Below are positions 38,218 to 48,844 of a stretch of 64,000 bases of DNA, one piece after another. The notes beneath the pieces were generated by a model. It made no database searches. It saw only the letters and a list, made by a program, of their open reading frames with translations, and had not been told where the DNA came from. The stretch lies in contig PKUO01000003.1 of assembly GCA_002869585.1 (NCBI GenBank), positions 83,476 through 147,475 of the forward strand, in the 5' to 3' direction. The DNA is from Sedimenticola sp. (GTDB lineage Bacteria; Pseudomonadota; Gammaproteobacteria; Chromatiales; Chromatiaceae). How positions within the stretch are numbered: the first letter of the stretch is position 1; each line of letters begins with the position of its first letter. The translations under genes and the position numbers were made by a program.

Positions 38218-39879
38218 CTATTTACCGGCCTTTTCGATCTGATGCGTGATGTACCACTGCTGGGTGATGGACAGAATATTGTTGACCACCCAGTAGAGCA
38301 CCAATCCCGCCGGGAAAAAGGCGAAGAAGATGGTAAACACAAAGGGCAGGCTCATCATGATCTTCGCCTGCATCGGGTCGGGTGGTGCTGGATTCAGTTT
38401 CTGCTGGATGAACATGGAGATACCCATGATCAGCGGCAGCACGAAATAGGGGTCCTTGACCGACAGGTCGTTGATCCAGAGCATGAAGGGCGCCTGGCGC
38501 ATCTCCACGCTCTCCAGCAGCACCCAGTAGAGGGCGATAAATACCGGAATCTGCACCAGAATCGGCAGGCAGCCACCCAGGGGATTGACCTTCTCGGTCT
38601 TGTAGATATCCATCATCGCCTGGTTGAGACGCTGCTTGTCATCCCCATAGCGATCTTTCAGGGCCTGGATGCGCGGGGTCAGTTTGCGCATGTTGGCCAT
38701 GGATTTGTAACTGGTTTCGGAGAGCTTGAAGAAGGCCAGTTTGATGAGCATGGTCAGAAAGATGATCGTCCAGCCCCAGTTGCCGACAACGCTATGGATC
38801 TTTTTCATCAACCAGAAAATCGGTTGTGCGAGCACCGTCAGCCACCCGTAATCCACGGTCAGATCAAGGCCGGGGGCAATCGCAGCCAGTTCTTCCTGGA
38901 GTTTTGGCGCAGCCACAAACCCGGTTGCAAAACTATGGGTACCCCCCGCAGCCAGAGACACAGCAGGTGAGTAAGCGCCCACTACGTAGCGCCCATTGGA
39001 CAACACATTGGTATAGAACTTGTCCAGTTCATCGGCCGCCGGCACCCAGGCCGCCATGAAATAGTGCTGCAGCATACCGACCCAGCCGCCTTTCACATCG
39101 CGTTCGAGCTTGCTGTCAGCCATGTTGTCAAAAGGCATCTTTTCAAATTTCTCTTCCGGGCTGTAAATGGCGGCGCCGGTGTAGGTATAGAGAAATTTGT
39201 TGTCGCCGCTGGTTTCCGCCGGTTCACTGCGTACCAGCTGGCGGTACTCGCGTCCGCTCCAGGCGTTGCCCGATGCATTGTCCACAATGTGCTGCACCTT
39301 AACCAGGTAGCTGCCGCGCTGAAAACTGAATCGCTTGGTGACCTTGACGCCGCTGTTGTTGGTCCAGACCAGATCGACATCCAGTGCATCGCGGCCATCG
39401 GCCATGGTGTAACTGGTCTGCTCTGCGCTGTAGATCGACTCGTGCGTAGGCGCACTCTCCTTGTCGCTGCCGATCAGGCCGGACTGGGCGACAAACAGGT
39501 TGGGCGTCTGGGGGCGCATCAACTGGAATTTCTGCTCGGGGTTTTTCAGGGTCTCAGGATAGTCGTTGAGAAAAACCTTGAGAATATTTCCGCCGCGGGT
39601 ATCGATCTCCATGCGATACAGATCGGTTAGCACATTGATTTTCTGACCAGCGGACTCCGCATTCACCGCACCAGTGGCGGCCGGGACATCTCCACTTACC
39701 GAGGGAGTTACGGGTATGGATCCATCCGATGCCTGGGGGACGGCAGAAAGCTCACTATTGGCAGACGGGACAGTTTCAGCCTGTGGCGGTTTTGGACCAT
39801 AGTCCTCGTTCCATGCCTGCCACAACATCAGCAGAATGAATGCCAGAGTAAAAAACAATATAAGACGAATATTATCCAT
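38218..39879 (-). CDS. yidC: Membrane protein insertase YidC
   Basis: Inner-membrane insertase for Sec-dependent and independent proteins. The N-terminal helix (MDNIRLILFFTLAFILLMLW), a large periplasmic beta domain (to about residue 330), and the five conserved C-terminal helices with GGCLPILVQIPVFIALYWVL are seen in 553 residues. It lies between rnpA and mnmE. The usual yidD gene between rnpA and yidC is missing; only 123 bases separate the two. Confidence 0.97.
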   Translation of the reverse strand: MDNIRLILFFTLAFILLMLWQAWNEDYGPKPPQAETVPSANSELSAVPQASDGSIPVTPSVSGDVPAATGAVNAESAGQKINVLTDLYRMEIDTRGGNILKVFLNDYPETLKNPEQKFQLMRPQTPNLFVAQSGLIGSDKESAPTHESIYSAEQTSYTMADGRDALDVDLVWTNNSGVKVTKRFSFQRGSYLVKVQHIVDNASGNAWSGREYRQLVRSEPAETSGDNKFLYTYTGAAIYSPEEKFEKMPFDNMADSKLERDVKGGWVGMLQHYFMAAWVPAADELDKFYTNVLSNGRYVVGAYSPAVSLAAGGTHSFATGFVAAPKLQEELAAIAPGLDLTVDYGWLTVLAQPIFWLMKKIHSVVGNWGWTIIFLTMLIKLAFFKLSETSYKSMANMRKLTPRIQALKDRYGDDKQRLNQAMMDIYKTEKVNPLGGCLPILVQIPVFIALYWVLLESVEMRQAPFMLWINDLSVKDPYFVLPLIMGISMFIQQKLNPAPPDPMQAKIMMSLPFVFTIFFAFFPAGLVLYWVVNNILSITQQWYITHQIEKAGK

Positions 39880-40002
39880 TGACTGTCTCAGCTTGGAGCA
39901 ATTGAAAAACAGGTCGATTAACCAACCCTTTGAACAAGGGCCGTATTATGACGGAAATGGCCGGGTATCGGAAAACAATCTGAACATCGATCGAAAGCAT
40001 GG

Positions 40003-40368
40003 TTATGGATTGGCCATGTATTTAGCCAACCGGGCCCAATGTTTTTCCAGGGAAGCGTGCAGCAATGGTTTATCCCCTGCGGGTATCCCCTTGCGGCTCA
40101 ATACCACGATATCCAGGCCTTCGAGCTCTGGCTGGTGCGACCGGAAGCTCTCACGGACAACACGCTTGACCTGATTTCGGTCTACCGCGCGTTTCAGGTT
40201 CTTTTTAGCAATAGCCAGACCCAGCCTGGCCTGATTCAGATCGTTGACCCTATAGAGAACGGTAAAATAGTCGTCGACAGATTTTTGGGCCCGGTTGAAA
40301 ACCCGGCTATAGTCTTTGGGACTGATTAACCGGGCTGACCTTGGAAAGCAGGCTTTAATTTCTGACAA
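40003..40368 (-). CDS. rnpA: Ribonuclease P protein component
   Basis: Basic protein cofactor of RNase P. The 121 residues include the RNR-like motif region AVDRNQVKRVVRESFR near 63-78 and the DIVVLSRKG strand. It follows rpmH by about 10 bases, the universal order. Length is normal. Confidence 0.96.
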   Translation of the reverse strand: MSEIKACFPRSARLISPKDYSRVFNRAQKSVDDYFTVLYRVNDLNQARLGLAIAKKNLKRAVDRNQVKRVVRESFRSHQPELEGLDIVVLSRKGIPAGDKPLLHASLEKHWARLAKYMANP

Positions 40369-40378
40369 CAGCTAGTTT

Positions 40379-40513
40379 TTAAGGAGTCAGGCGGGCACGA
40401 CCTTTTGCGCGACGCGCGTTGATCACTTTGCGACCGTTACTGGTTGCCATGCGAGCACGAAATCCATGGGTACGGGCACGCTTGAGGGTACTGTGTTGAA
40501 ATGTTCTTTTCAT
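40379..40513 (-). CDS. rpmH: 50S ribosomal protein L34
   Basis: A 44-residue protein that begins [18 protein letters not shown] and ends KGRARLTP, matching L34. It is very basic, as expected, and lies immediately before rnpA. The gene reads ATG at 40513 to TAA at 40379. Confidence 0.98.
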   Translation of the reverse strand: MKRTFQHSTLKRARTHGFRARMATSNGRKVINARRAKGRARLTP

Positions 40514-40538
40514 GACTATCTACCGGTTAGGAGTTTCA

Positions 40539-40572
40539 GACTTTTCCCCGATCGCCGGGAGCAAGAAAAGTC
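40539..40572 (-). other. Hairpin in the rpmH leader
   Basis: Arms GACTTTTC and GAAAAGTC (8 bp), with an inner CCCG/CGGG stem, lie in the predicted 5' untranslated region 26 bases before the rpmH ATG. No T-run immediately follows. It may regulate rpmH-rnpA expression or mRNA stability. Confidence 0.45.
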
Positions 40573-40590
40573 GTTTGAAAAAAGGCGCAT

Positions 40591-40620
40591 AGAGTACTTT
40601 GTAAAGATGCAATCTGTCAA
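40591..40620 (-). promoter_or_regulatory. Putative rpmH-rnpA promoter
   Basis: Minus-strand TTGACA (40620-40615), an 18-base spacer and TACTCT (40596-40591). The -35 is perfect, the -10 matches only three of six positions, and the location about 80 bases before rpmH is right. Confidence 0.5.
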
Positions 40621-40719
40621 TATGCGATTGTGCTGATTCCCGCATATTTCCTGTTCTCAGGTACCTGCTGTGTTTCCAGGCTGGTGAACCGAAAAGGGGT
40701 TAAAAAGCGGGAATTAGCC

Positions 40720-40728
40720 TGTGGATAA
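40720..40728 (-). promoter_or_regulatory. DnaA box upstream of dnaA
   Basis: TTATCCACA on the minus strand, a perfect match to the strong DnaA-binding consensus, about 180 bases before the dnaA ATG. Confidence 0.8.
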
Positions 40729-40907
40729 CTCTGCAAAACCGGAGTAGACTGATCCCGAGAAAGCGATCAGAAATACCCTGTCGACCACCGGCAGTAATAT
40801 AAACCTTTAACTGATCCTATTCCATGTTTTAAACGGTTTTCCTGCGAACGGGATTCAGCGGGCAAGTTTTAGTTTAATAATCATTCAGAAATCAAAATTA
40901 GAGAGTA

Positions 40908-42290
40908 ATGTCTGTGGATCTTTGGGACAAGTGTGCGAAACGCCTTGAGGGGGATCTTCCTCCCCAGCAATACAACACTTGGATCCGGCCACTACAGGCA
41001 GAGGTCGATGCAAACACCATAAAACTCTTTGCCCCCAACCAGTTTGTACTGAATTGGGTGAAGAACCACTATCTCTCCACCATCAATGACTACCTGGCGG
41101 ATAATGCCGGCAACGATGCCCCCAAGTTGGTCCTGGGCATTGGCAGCAGTTCAAAAAGCAGTGAATCCAGCCGCAAACAGTCAACCGCCGGTAATGATTC
41201 ACATTCGGAATCATTACAAACCAGCAGCAAACCACGTATCACCATTCGTCCTGCGGCGGAACGGCTCGCCAGCAACCTCAATCCCGAATTCACCTTTGAT
41301 ACCTTCGTCGAGGGTAAATCGAATCAGCTGGCCAGGGCGGCTTCGATGCAGATTGGCGAAAACCCCGGTACGGTCTACAACCCCCTGTTTATTTACGGTG
41401 GTGTAGGTCTGGGTAAAACGCACCTGATGCATGCTGTCGGTAACTCGATCCTGCGTAATAACCCGGATGCACGCGTCATCTATCTGCATTCGGAGGGTTT
41501 TGTCGCGGAAATGGTAAGGGCGCTACAGCACAATACTATCGATGAATTCAAACGCCGCTATCGCTCGGTGAATGCCTTGCTGATCGATGATGTGCAATTT
41601 TTTGCGGGGAAAGAGCGTTCCCAGGAGGAGTTCTTTCATACCTTCAATGCGTTGTTTGAATCACAACAGCAGATCATTCTCTCCAGTGACCGTTTCCCGA
41701 AAGAGGTGGCGGGCCTGGAAGAGCGGTTGAAATCCCGTTTCGGCTGGGGATTGACGGTCGCCATCGAGCCACCGGACCTGGAAACCCGGGTCGCCATTCT
41801 GAAGAGCAAGGCCTCCCAGCTGTTCGGTGTGGAACTGCCCAACGAGGTCGCTTTCTTCATCGGTAAACGCGTGCGCTCCAACATTCGCGAGTTGGAAGGC
41901 GCACTACGCAGAATCATCGCCAATGCTGAATTCACGGGCAGACCCATCACCCAGGAGTTTGCCAAGGATGCCTTGCGCGATATGCTGGCGGCCCAGGACA
42001 AGATGGTGACCATAGAAAATATTCAAAAGACGGTTGCTGAATATTTCAAAATCCGTGTCTCTGATTTAACCTCGAGCAAACGTAACCGTACTGTGGCCCG
42101 GCCCAGGCAGATAGCGATGACCCTGGCCAAGGAGCTGACCAACCACAGTCTGCCGGAAATCGGCGAGGCCTTTGGCGGACGCGACCACACCACGGTTCTC
42201 TATGCCACCCGCAAGGTGGCCGAGCTGAAAGAGAGTGATCATCGGGTAGAGGAAGATTTTGGAAACCTGTTAAGAACCCTAACGAGTTAA
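40908..42290 (+). CDS. dnaA: Chromosomal replication initiator protein DnaA
   Basis: Initiator ATPase that binds DnaA boxes and melts oriC. The 460 residues include the N-terminal DnaB-interaction domain ([19 protein letters not shown]), a variable Ser-rich linker (about 80-110), the AAA+ domain with [13 protein letters not shown] (about 164-176) and [12 protein letters not shown], and the C-terminal DNA-binding domain with [11 protein letters not shown] near 425. Normal length. Confidence 0.98.
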   Translation: MSVDLWDKCAKRLEGDLPPQQYNTWIRPLQAEVDANTIKLFAPNQFVLNWVKNHYLSTINDYLADNAGNDAPKLVLGIGSSSKSSESSRKQSTAGNDSHSESLQTSSKPRITIRPAAERLASNLNPEFTFDTFVEGKSNQLARAASMQIGENPGTVYNPLFIYGGVGLGKTHLMHAVGNSILRNNPDARVIYLHSEGFVAEMVRALQHNTIDEFKRRYRSVNALLIDDVQFFAGKERSQEEFFHTFNALFESQQQIILSSDRFPKEVAGLEERLKSRFGWGLTVAIEPPDLETRVAILKSKASQLFGVELPNEVAFFIGKRVRSNIRELEGALRRIIANAEFTGRPITQEFAKDALRDMLAAQDKMVTIENIQKTVAEYFKIRVSDLTSSKRNRTVARPRQIAMTLAKELTNHSLPEIGEAFGGRDHTTVLYATRKVAELKESDHRVEEDFGNLLRTLTS

Positions 42291-42389
42291 TGTGGATAAA
42301 ATGTTAACTGTTTTAACCATGCTTGATAAACTAAAGTTATCCACAGTTGACTGACAGAGATAAAGCCAAATATAAATAAGTTATACACA
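42291..42389. promoter_or_regulatory. DnaA-box cluster between dnaA and dnaN
   Basis: Three 9-mers lie here: TGTGGATAA at 42291-42299 (minus orientation), TTATCCACA at 42337-42345 and TTATACACA at 42381-42389. The first two are perfect and the third fits TTATNCACA. Together with the AT-rich DNA that follows, they mark the likely replication origin. Confidence 0.75.
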
Positions 42390-42511
42390 GCTGAAATTGA
42401 ATATAATCTATTGAAATATATAGAAAAATAATAGTTATTCAGGGATTTTGAGCTGCTTAATAACAATAACAGATTAATAAATATACTTTATATTAATTAA
42501 GAGAGCTTCAT
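42291..42511. other. oriC: Candidate chromosomal replication origin (oriC)
   Basis: The dnaA-dnaN gap combines three DnaA boxes in its first 100 bases with about 110 bases of very AT-rich DNA (42400-42511) that could serve as the duplex unwinding element. The other gap next to dnaA has only one box and is less AT-rich. Two parS sites lie 1.6-2.4 kb downstream. Confidence 0.65.
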
Positions 42512-43612
42512 ATGAAGATCGTTACACAAAGGGACAACTTGTTAAAACCTCTCCAGCAAATCGGTGGAGTTGTTGAGAGAAGACAGACACTTCCAATCCT
42601 GGCGAATGTGCTGATCAACGCACGTACCGATCAATTGACGATCACTGCAACAGATCTGGAAGTGGAGATGAAAACATCTGCACCGGTAACATCGGATGGC
42701 GAACTGGACTTTACCTTACCAGCACGCAAGCTCATCGATATATGCCGGGCCCTACCTGAAAACTCCGAGATTCAACTCACGGTCGAAAAAGATCGTGCGG
42801 TACTTAAATCCGGCAGAAGTCGGTTTACACTCGGCATACTCCCTGCCCAGGATTATCCTGCCATCGAGCCGACCGTCAGCAGCCACCACTTTTCTGTCTC
42901 GCAAAAACTGCTCAAGAACCTGATCGACAAGACGCATTTCGCCATGGCTCAGCAGGATGTACGTTATTATCTGAACGGCTTGCTACTTGAGGTCGGTAGT
43001 GGAATTATCCGCACGGTAGCGACCGATGGCCATCGCCTTGCCTCAAGTGAAGAGGCCTGTGACCTGGAAGAGGGTATTGATGTACAGGTCATTCTGCCAC
43101 GTAAAGCTGTCCTCGAGTTAGGTCGTTTACTGGAGGATGTCGAAGAGAAGGTCGAGGTTGACATCAGTAGCAACCATGTCAGATTGAAAATGGGTGAAAC
43201 CAGTTTTACCTCAAAGTTGATTGATGGAAAATTTCCCGACTATCAGCGCGTCATTCCGAAGAATTTTGACAAGACAGTCATTGCTGATCGGGACGAGTTG
43301 AAGCAGGCACTACAGAGAACTTCCATTCTTTCAAATGAAAAATACCGGGGTATCCGCTTTCAGTTTACCCAGGGACGGTTGCAACTTCTTGCCCACAACC
43401 CCGAGCAGGAAGAGGCGGAAGAGGAGATGGAGATTGATTATAAGGGAGAGGAGTTAACCATAGGTTTCAATGTCGGATACCTTATTGAAGCACTGAACGT
43501 TATAGACTCCAGCTCTGTCAAACTCTCCCTCAGTGATGCAAACAGCAGTTGTCTGGTACAGGATACCAAGACCGATAACAACAGATATGTCATCATGCCC
43601 ATGCGTCTTTAA
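42512..43612 (+). CDS. dnaN: DNA polymerase III sliding clamp beta subunit
   Basis: Processivity clamp of the replicative polymerase. The 366 residues match the family length, with the N-terminal KIVTQRDNLLKPLQQIGGVVERRQTLPILANVL and C-terminal NRYVIMPMRL segments. It follows the candidate oriC and precedes recF. Confidence 0.97.
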   Translation: MKIVTQRDNLLKPLQQIGGVVERRQTLPILANVLINARTDQLTITATDLEVEMKTSAPVTSDGELDFTLPARKLIDICRALPENSEIQLTVEKDRAVLKSGRSRFTLGILPAQDYPAIEPTVSSHHFSVSQKLLKNLIDKTHFAMAQQDVRYYLNGLLLEVGSGIIRTVATDGHRLASSEEACDLEEGIDVQVILPRKAVLELGRLLEDVEEKVEVDISSNHVRLKMGETSFTSKLIDGKFPDYQRVIPKNFDKTVIADRDELKQALQRTSILSNEKYRGIRFQFTQGRLQLLAHNPEQEEAEEEMEIDYKGEELTIGFNVGYLIEALNVIDSSSVKLSLSDANSSCLVQDTKTDNNRYVIMPMRL

Positions 43613-43701
43613 AATGCCATGCACAGGACGCCAGAGATATTGTTCAATTTGGCGTCCCCTTTTCTACAACCCCGCTGACTTATTTCGGCCGCTTGCTTGA
43701 T

Positions 43702-44754
43702 ATGGCCTTCCAGACTCTACGCATCTCCAATCTCAGAAATATAACTCAACTGGAGATTGCTCCTGCGGAAGGAATCAATCTCATCTACGGAAAAAATGGA
43801 TCTGGCAAAACATCGCTGCTGGAGTCCATATTCATGTTGGGCAGGGGACGCTCATTTCGTAGTTCACGCGCAGCACCACTCATATGCACGGGTAAAAAGT
43901 CCCTTGAGATTTATGGCGAGTACTGCGCCAATGACACTCTCAATAAAATCGGTATCAGAAAAACCCTGTCGGATACTGAAATTCACTTGAATGGTGAAAA
44001 TATCCACCGTCTTTCACAATTAGCCGTCACGGTACCCTTGCAAATTCTCACACCTCAAAGCTATCAACTACTGGATCGTGGACCTGAGTATCGTCGAAAA
44101 TTCATTGAGTGGGGTGTGTTCCACGTGGAACATCAATACAGTGAACTGCTGAAAAGATTTTTGCGGGCCATGAATCAACGCAACGCAGCACTAAAATCCA
44201 ACCAGAAAATTGCAAGAGCATGGGATAAAGAGGTAGCTGATTGCGGTGAACTAATCAATTCAAAGAGAGAAAGGTATTTTGGCCAACTGAATACGCTGTT
44301 GGAGAATGAATTGAAATGTTTCATGCCAGATTTGGAATTTGACATAGTCTGGCGTCGAGGGTGGAAAGCAGGGCTGACACTGAGTGATTCACTTATTCAA
44401 AACTTTGAAAGGGATTGTGAAAGAAAATTTACCGGGTCTGGTCCTCAGCGCGCAGATATCGAGATTCGTATTAACAAAATCCCGGTCTCCCAATATGCAT
44501 CCCGTGGCCAGCAAAAACTCCTGGTAGCAGCACTTTGCATTGCCCAATTGAAATTATCCCGTCAAATAACAGATCGAAAATCGGTTCTATTGGTTGATGA
44601 TCTCGCCGCCGAACTTGATAGTCACAACCGGGAGATGCTTTTTAGCCGATTTAAAGAGTCAGGTTCACAGGTTTTTTTGACGGCAACAGACCCACAACTA
44701 CTCTCCGGAATGGTTGATAGTATGTTCCACGTGGAACATGGGTCCTTGGCCTGA
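43702..44754 (+). CDS. recF: DNA replication and repair protein RecF
   Basis: SMC-like ATPase acting with RecO and RecR at gapped DNA. The 350 residues show Walker A GKNGSGKTSLLES (about 31-43), the signature SRGQQKLLVAALCIAQ (about 270-285) and Walker B LLVDDLAAELD. I chose ATG at 43702; a TTG three codons earlier is possible. The gene looks more AT-rich than its neighbours and contains two perfect parS palindromes, both read as FHVEH in the protein, one of them near the C-terminus. Confidence 0.95.
   Translation: MAFQTLRISNLRNITQLEIAPAEGINLIYGKNGSGKTSLLESIFMLGRGRSFRSSRAAPLICTGKKSLEIYGEYCANDTLNKIGIRKTLSDTEIHLNGENIHRLSQLAVTVPLQILTPQSYQLLDRGPEYRRKFIEWGVFHVEHQYSELLKRFLRAMNQRNAALKSNQKIARAWDKEVADCGELINSKRERYFGQLNTLLENELKCFMPDLEFDIVWRRGWKAGLTLSDSLIQNFERDCERKFTGSGPQRADIEIRINKIPVSQYASRGQQKLLVAALCIAQLKLSRQITDRKSVLLVDDLAAELDSHNREMLFSRFKESGSQVFLTATDPQLLSGMVDSMFHVEHGSLA
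44117..44132. promoter_or_regulatory. parS: parS site 1 (inside recF)
   Basis: TGTTCCACGTGGAACA, a perfect 16-bp palindrome equal to the chromosomal parS consensus class (TGTTNCACGTGNAACA). In recF it encodes VFHVEH. Confidence 0.92.
44723..44738. promoter_or_regulatory. parS: parS site 2 (inside recF, near its 3' end)
   Basis: A second identical copy of the 16-bp palindrome TGTTCCACGTGGAACA, 606 bases after the first. It encodes MFHVEH a few residues before the RecF stop. Confidence 0.92.
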
Positions 44755-44840
44755 TTTCGATAGAAACCCTTCAGTTAAATTTACCAGTCGTGATAATCAG
44801 TTTTATATGCACTTATCTGGGGTGTGTCATCACTAAGGTG

Positions 44841-47272
<2,432 letters not shown>

Positions 47273-47296
47273 ACAGTGTTCAAATATGCAACAGAG

Positions 47297-47325
47297 AAGG
47301 TGGTTATTGTAACCACCTTTTTTTA
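47297..47325 (+). terminator. Rho-independent terminator of gyrB
   Basis: A perfect 10-bp stem (AAGGTGGTTA/TAACCACCTT) with a 3-nt loop followed by TTTTTA, 25 bases after the gyrB stop. Confidence 0.9.
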
Positions 47326-47361
47326 TATGTAAAAAATCTTCACACCTGGAAAATAGTGATA

Positions 47362-47377
47362 GTAAGTGTTTACTTTC
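47362..47377. repeat. GTAAGT-type palindrome upstream of the sensor kinase
   Basis: GTAAGTGTTTACTTTC, an imperfect member of a small set of 16-bp palindromes (GTAAGT-N4-ACTTAC) found four times in this window. It lies about 50 bases before the kinase start codon, so it could be an operator. Confidence 0.35.
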
Positions 47378-47424
47378 AATAGTAGCATCGCTATTGATGG
47401 AATAATTTCACACGGTATGCTGCC

Positions 47425-48798
47425 ATGAACAGTGCTCAGCAAGGGTTCAGATTAACCAAGCAATTTGCGGTGATCAGCTTTCTGTCGATCACCCTTTCGG
47501 CCATCCTGATCTTCCTTTTTTTTCGCTACGAGACCATTCAAACCATTGAAAGCACCAGCCGCGACGGCAACGAGGCGCTGACCATTGCGCTTGAATATGC
47601 CCTGAATGATCACTTCATTCAGTTTATCGAGCAGGCTTCAGTTGAAAAGGATCAACCCATAAAGCGTGTTCCGATCGATCCGGCGTTGGCAAAGGCCCTG
47701 GATAAGATGCTGTTTAATACCAATGTGGTCAGGGTCAAAATCTATGACCGTCACGGCCGGGTGATTTTTTCCACCAAAGAGTCCCAGATTGGCGATACCC
47801 AGGAGGATAACCATGGATTTTATACAGCAATGCAGGGTGATCCCTCGACGATTCTGATCTATCGCGACACCTTCAATATCTTCGACAAGGCAACGGAAGA
47901 TGACAATCTGGTTCAGACTTATGTGCCAATTCGGGATACATTTGATTCACCGATTGTGGGTGTATTCGAAGTCTATTCCGATATCAACAGGCAGATTGAT
48001 CAGTCGTACCAACTGACAATCCTGGTCTGGTTGATCATTACGCTGGTGATGTTTGCGTTATTCGCCTTCCTGTTGCTGGTGGTCAAGCGCGCTGAAAATA
48101 TCATCCGGACGCAGAATCAGGAGACGAGTGAACGTAAGAAGATGCTCGAATTTCTCAGTGCCAAGATGATCAACGCCCAGGAGGATGAGAAAAAACGCAT
48201 CGCCCTCGAATTGCATGAAGATGTGGTACAGACGATATCCGGGGTAAAGATGCAGCTTGAGCGATACCTGCTGACGGTCGATAAGATTGGCGACAAAACA
48301 GACGTCGATCTGAAACAGATCACCAGGGATATAGTGCCAATCTTGCAGGAGGCAGCCCGCCGGATACGCCTGGTCGCCATGGATCTAAGACCACCGAGTC
48401 TGGATGATTTCGGCCTGATTGCGGCCATCAATTCCCTGATATCGGAGTGTGATACCCAGTCGCCAGGTCTCGAGATCCACACCCATTTTACAATTGAGGA
48501 AGGGGATATTAGCGAAGAAGAGAAGTCGATTCTCTACCGCATGGTCAAAGAGATTGTGAGTGTTGTCTGTTTCCAGGAGAAGATTTTGGGCGTGCTTCAT
48601 CTCTTCATTGAAAATGAGGGGGGGCAGCTGCTGTTAAGGGTTGTAATTGAGAGTGAACAGATTAAGTCTACGGCGAGGGGGCAGCTTCCCAGAGTGTTTG
48701 GAGCGATGAGGGAGCGCACCATTCTCTCGGGGGGTGATTTTCAGGTCGTTAAGTATGTGGATCAGCGTATCGAAGTCAGCGCTGGCTGGCTGAGCTAA
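47425..48798 (+). CDS. NarL-type sensor kinase with apparently degenerate ATPase domain
   Basis: A 457-residue membrane protein: helix at about 12-35, an extracytoplasmic sensor region to about 195, a second helix (197-220), then a HisKA_3-type dimerisation domain with the phosphorylatable His 264 (IALELHEDVVQTISG) and the LRPPSLDDFGL motif (321-331). The C-terminal HATPase region lacks the usual Asn of the N-box (here KEIVSVVCF at 375-383) and any DxGxG motif, so ATP binding is doubtful. No response regulator gene is adjacent; a partner elsewhere is expected. Confidence 0.82.
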   Translation: MNSAQQGFRLTKQFAVISFLSITLSAILIFLFFRYETIQTIESTSRDGNEALTIALEYALNDHFIQFIEQASVEKDQPIKRVPIDPALAKALDKMLFNTNVVRVKIYDRHGRVIFSTKESQIGDTQEDNHGFYTAMQGDPSTILIYRDTFNIFDKATEDDNLVQTYVPIRDTFDSPIVGVFEVYSDINRQIDQSYQLTILVWLIITLVMFALFAFLLLVVKRAENIIRTQNQETSERKKMLEFLSAKMINAQEDEKKRIALELHEDVVQTISGVKMQLERYLLTVDKIGDKTDVDLKQITRDIVPILQEAARRIRLVAMDLRPPSLDDFGLIAAINSLISECDTQSPGLEIHTHFTIEEGDISEEEKSILYRMVKEIVSVVCFQEKILGVLHLFIENEGGQLLLRVVIESEQIKSTARGQLPRVFGAMRERTILSGGDFQVVKYVDQRIEVSAGWLS

Positions 48799-48822
48799 GC
48801 TTCCTGCCCATTATTATAGTTA

Positions 48823-48838
48823 GTAAGTGATCACTATC
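48823..48838. repeat. GTAAGT-type palindrome between convergent genes
   Basis: GTAAGTGATCACTATC, with a perfect 10-bp core AGTGATCACT, lies between the kinase stop and the plsC stop. It belongs to the same motif set as 37620, 47362 and 51833. Confidence 0.35.
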
Positions 48839-48844
48839 AAATAA

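Larger units (their letters stand above)
40514..40907. other. rpmH-dnaA divergent intergenic region
   Basis: This 394-base gap carries no gene. It contains the rpmH promoter and leader hairpin at its left side, and one perfect DnaA box (TGTGGATAA at 40720-40728). No clear dnaA promoter is visible to me; the single DnaA box may serve dnaA autoregulation. Confidence 0.7.
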
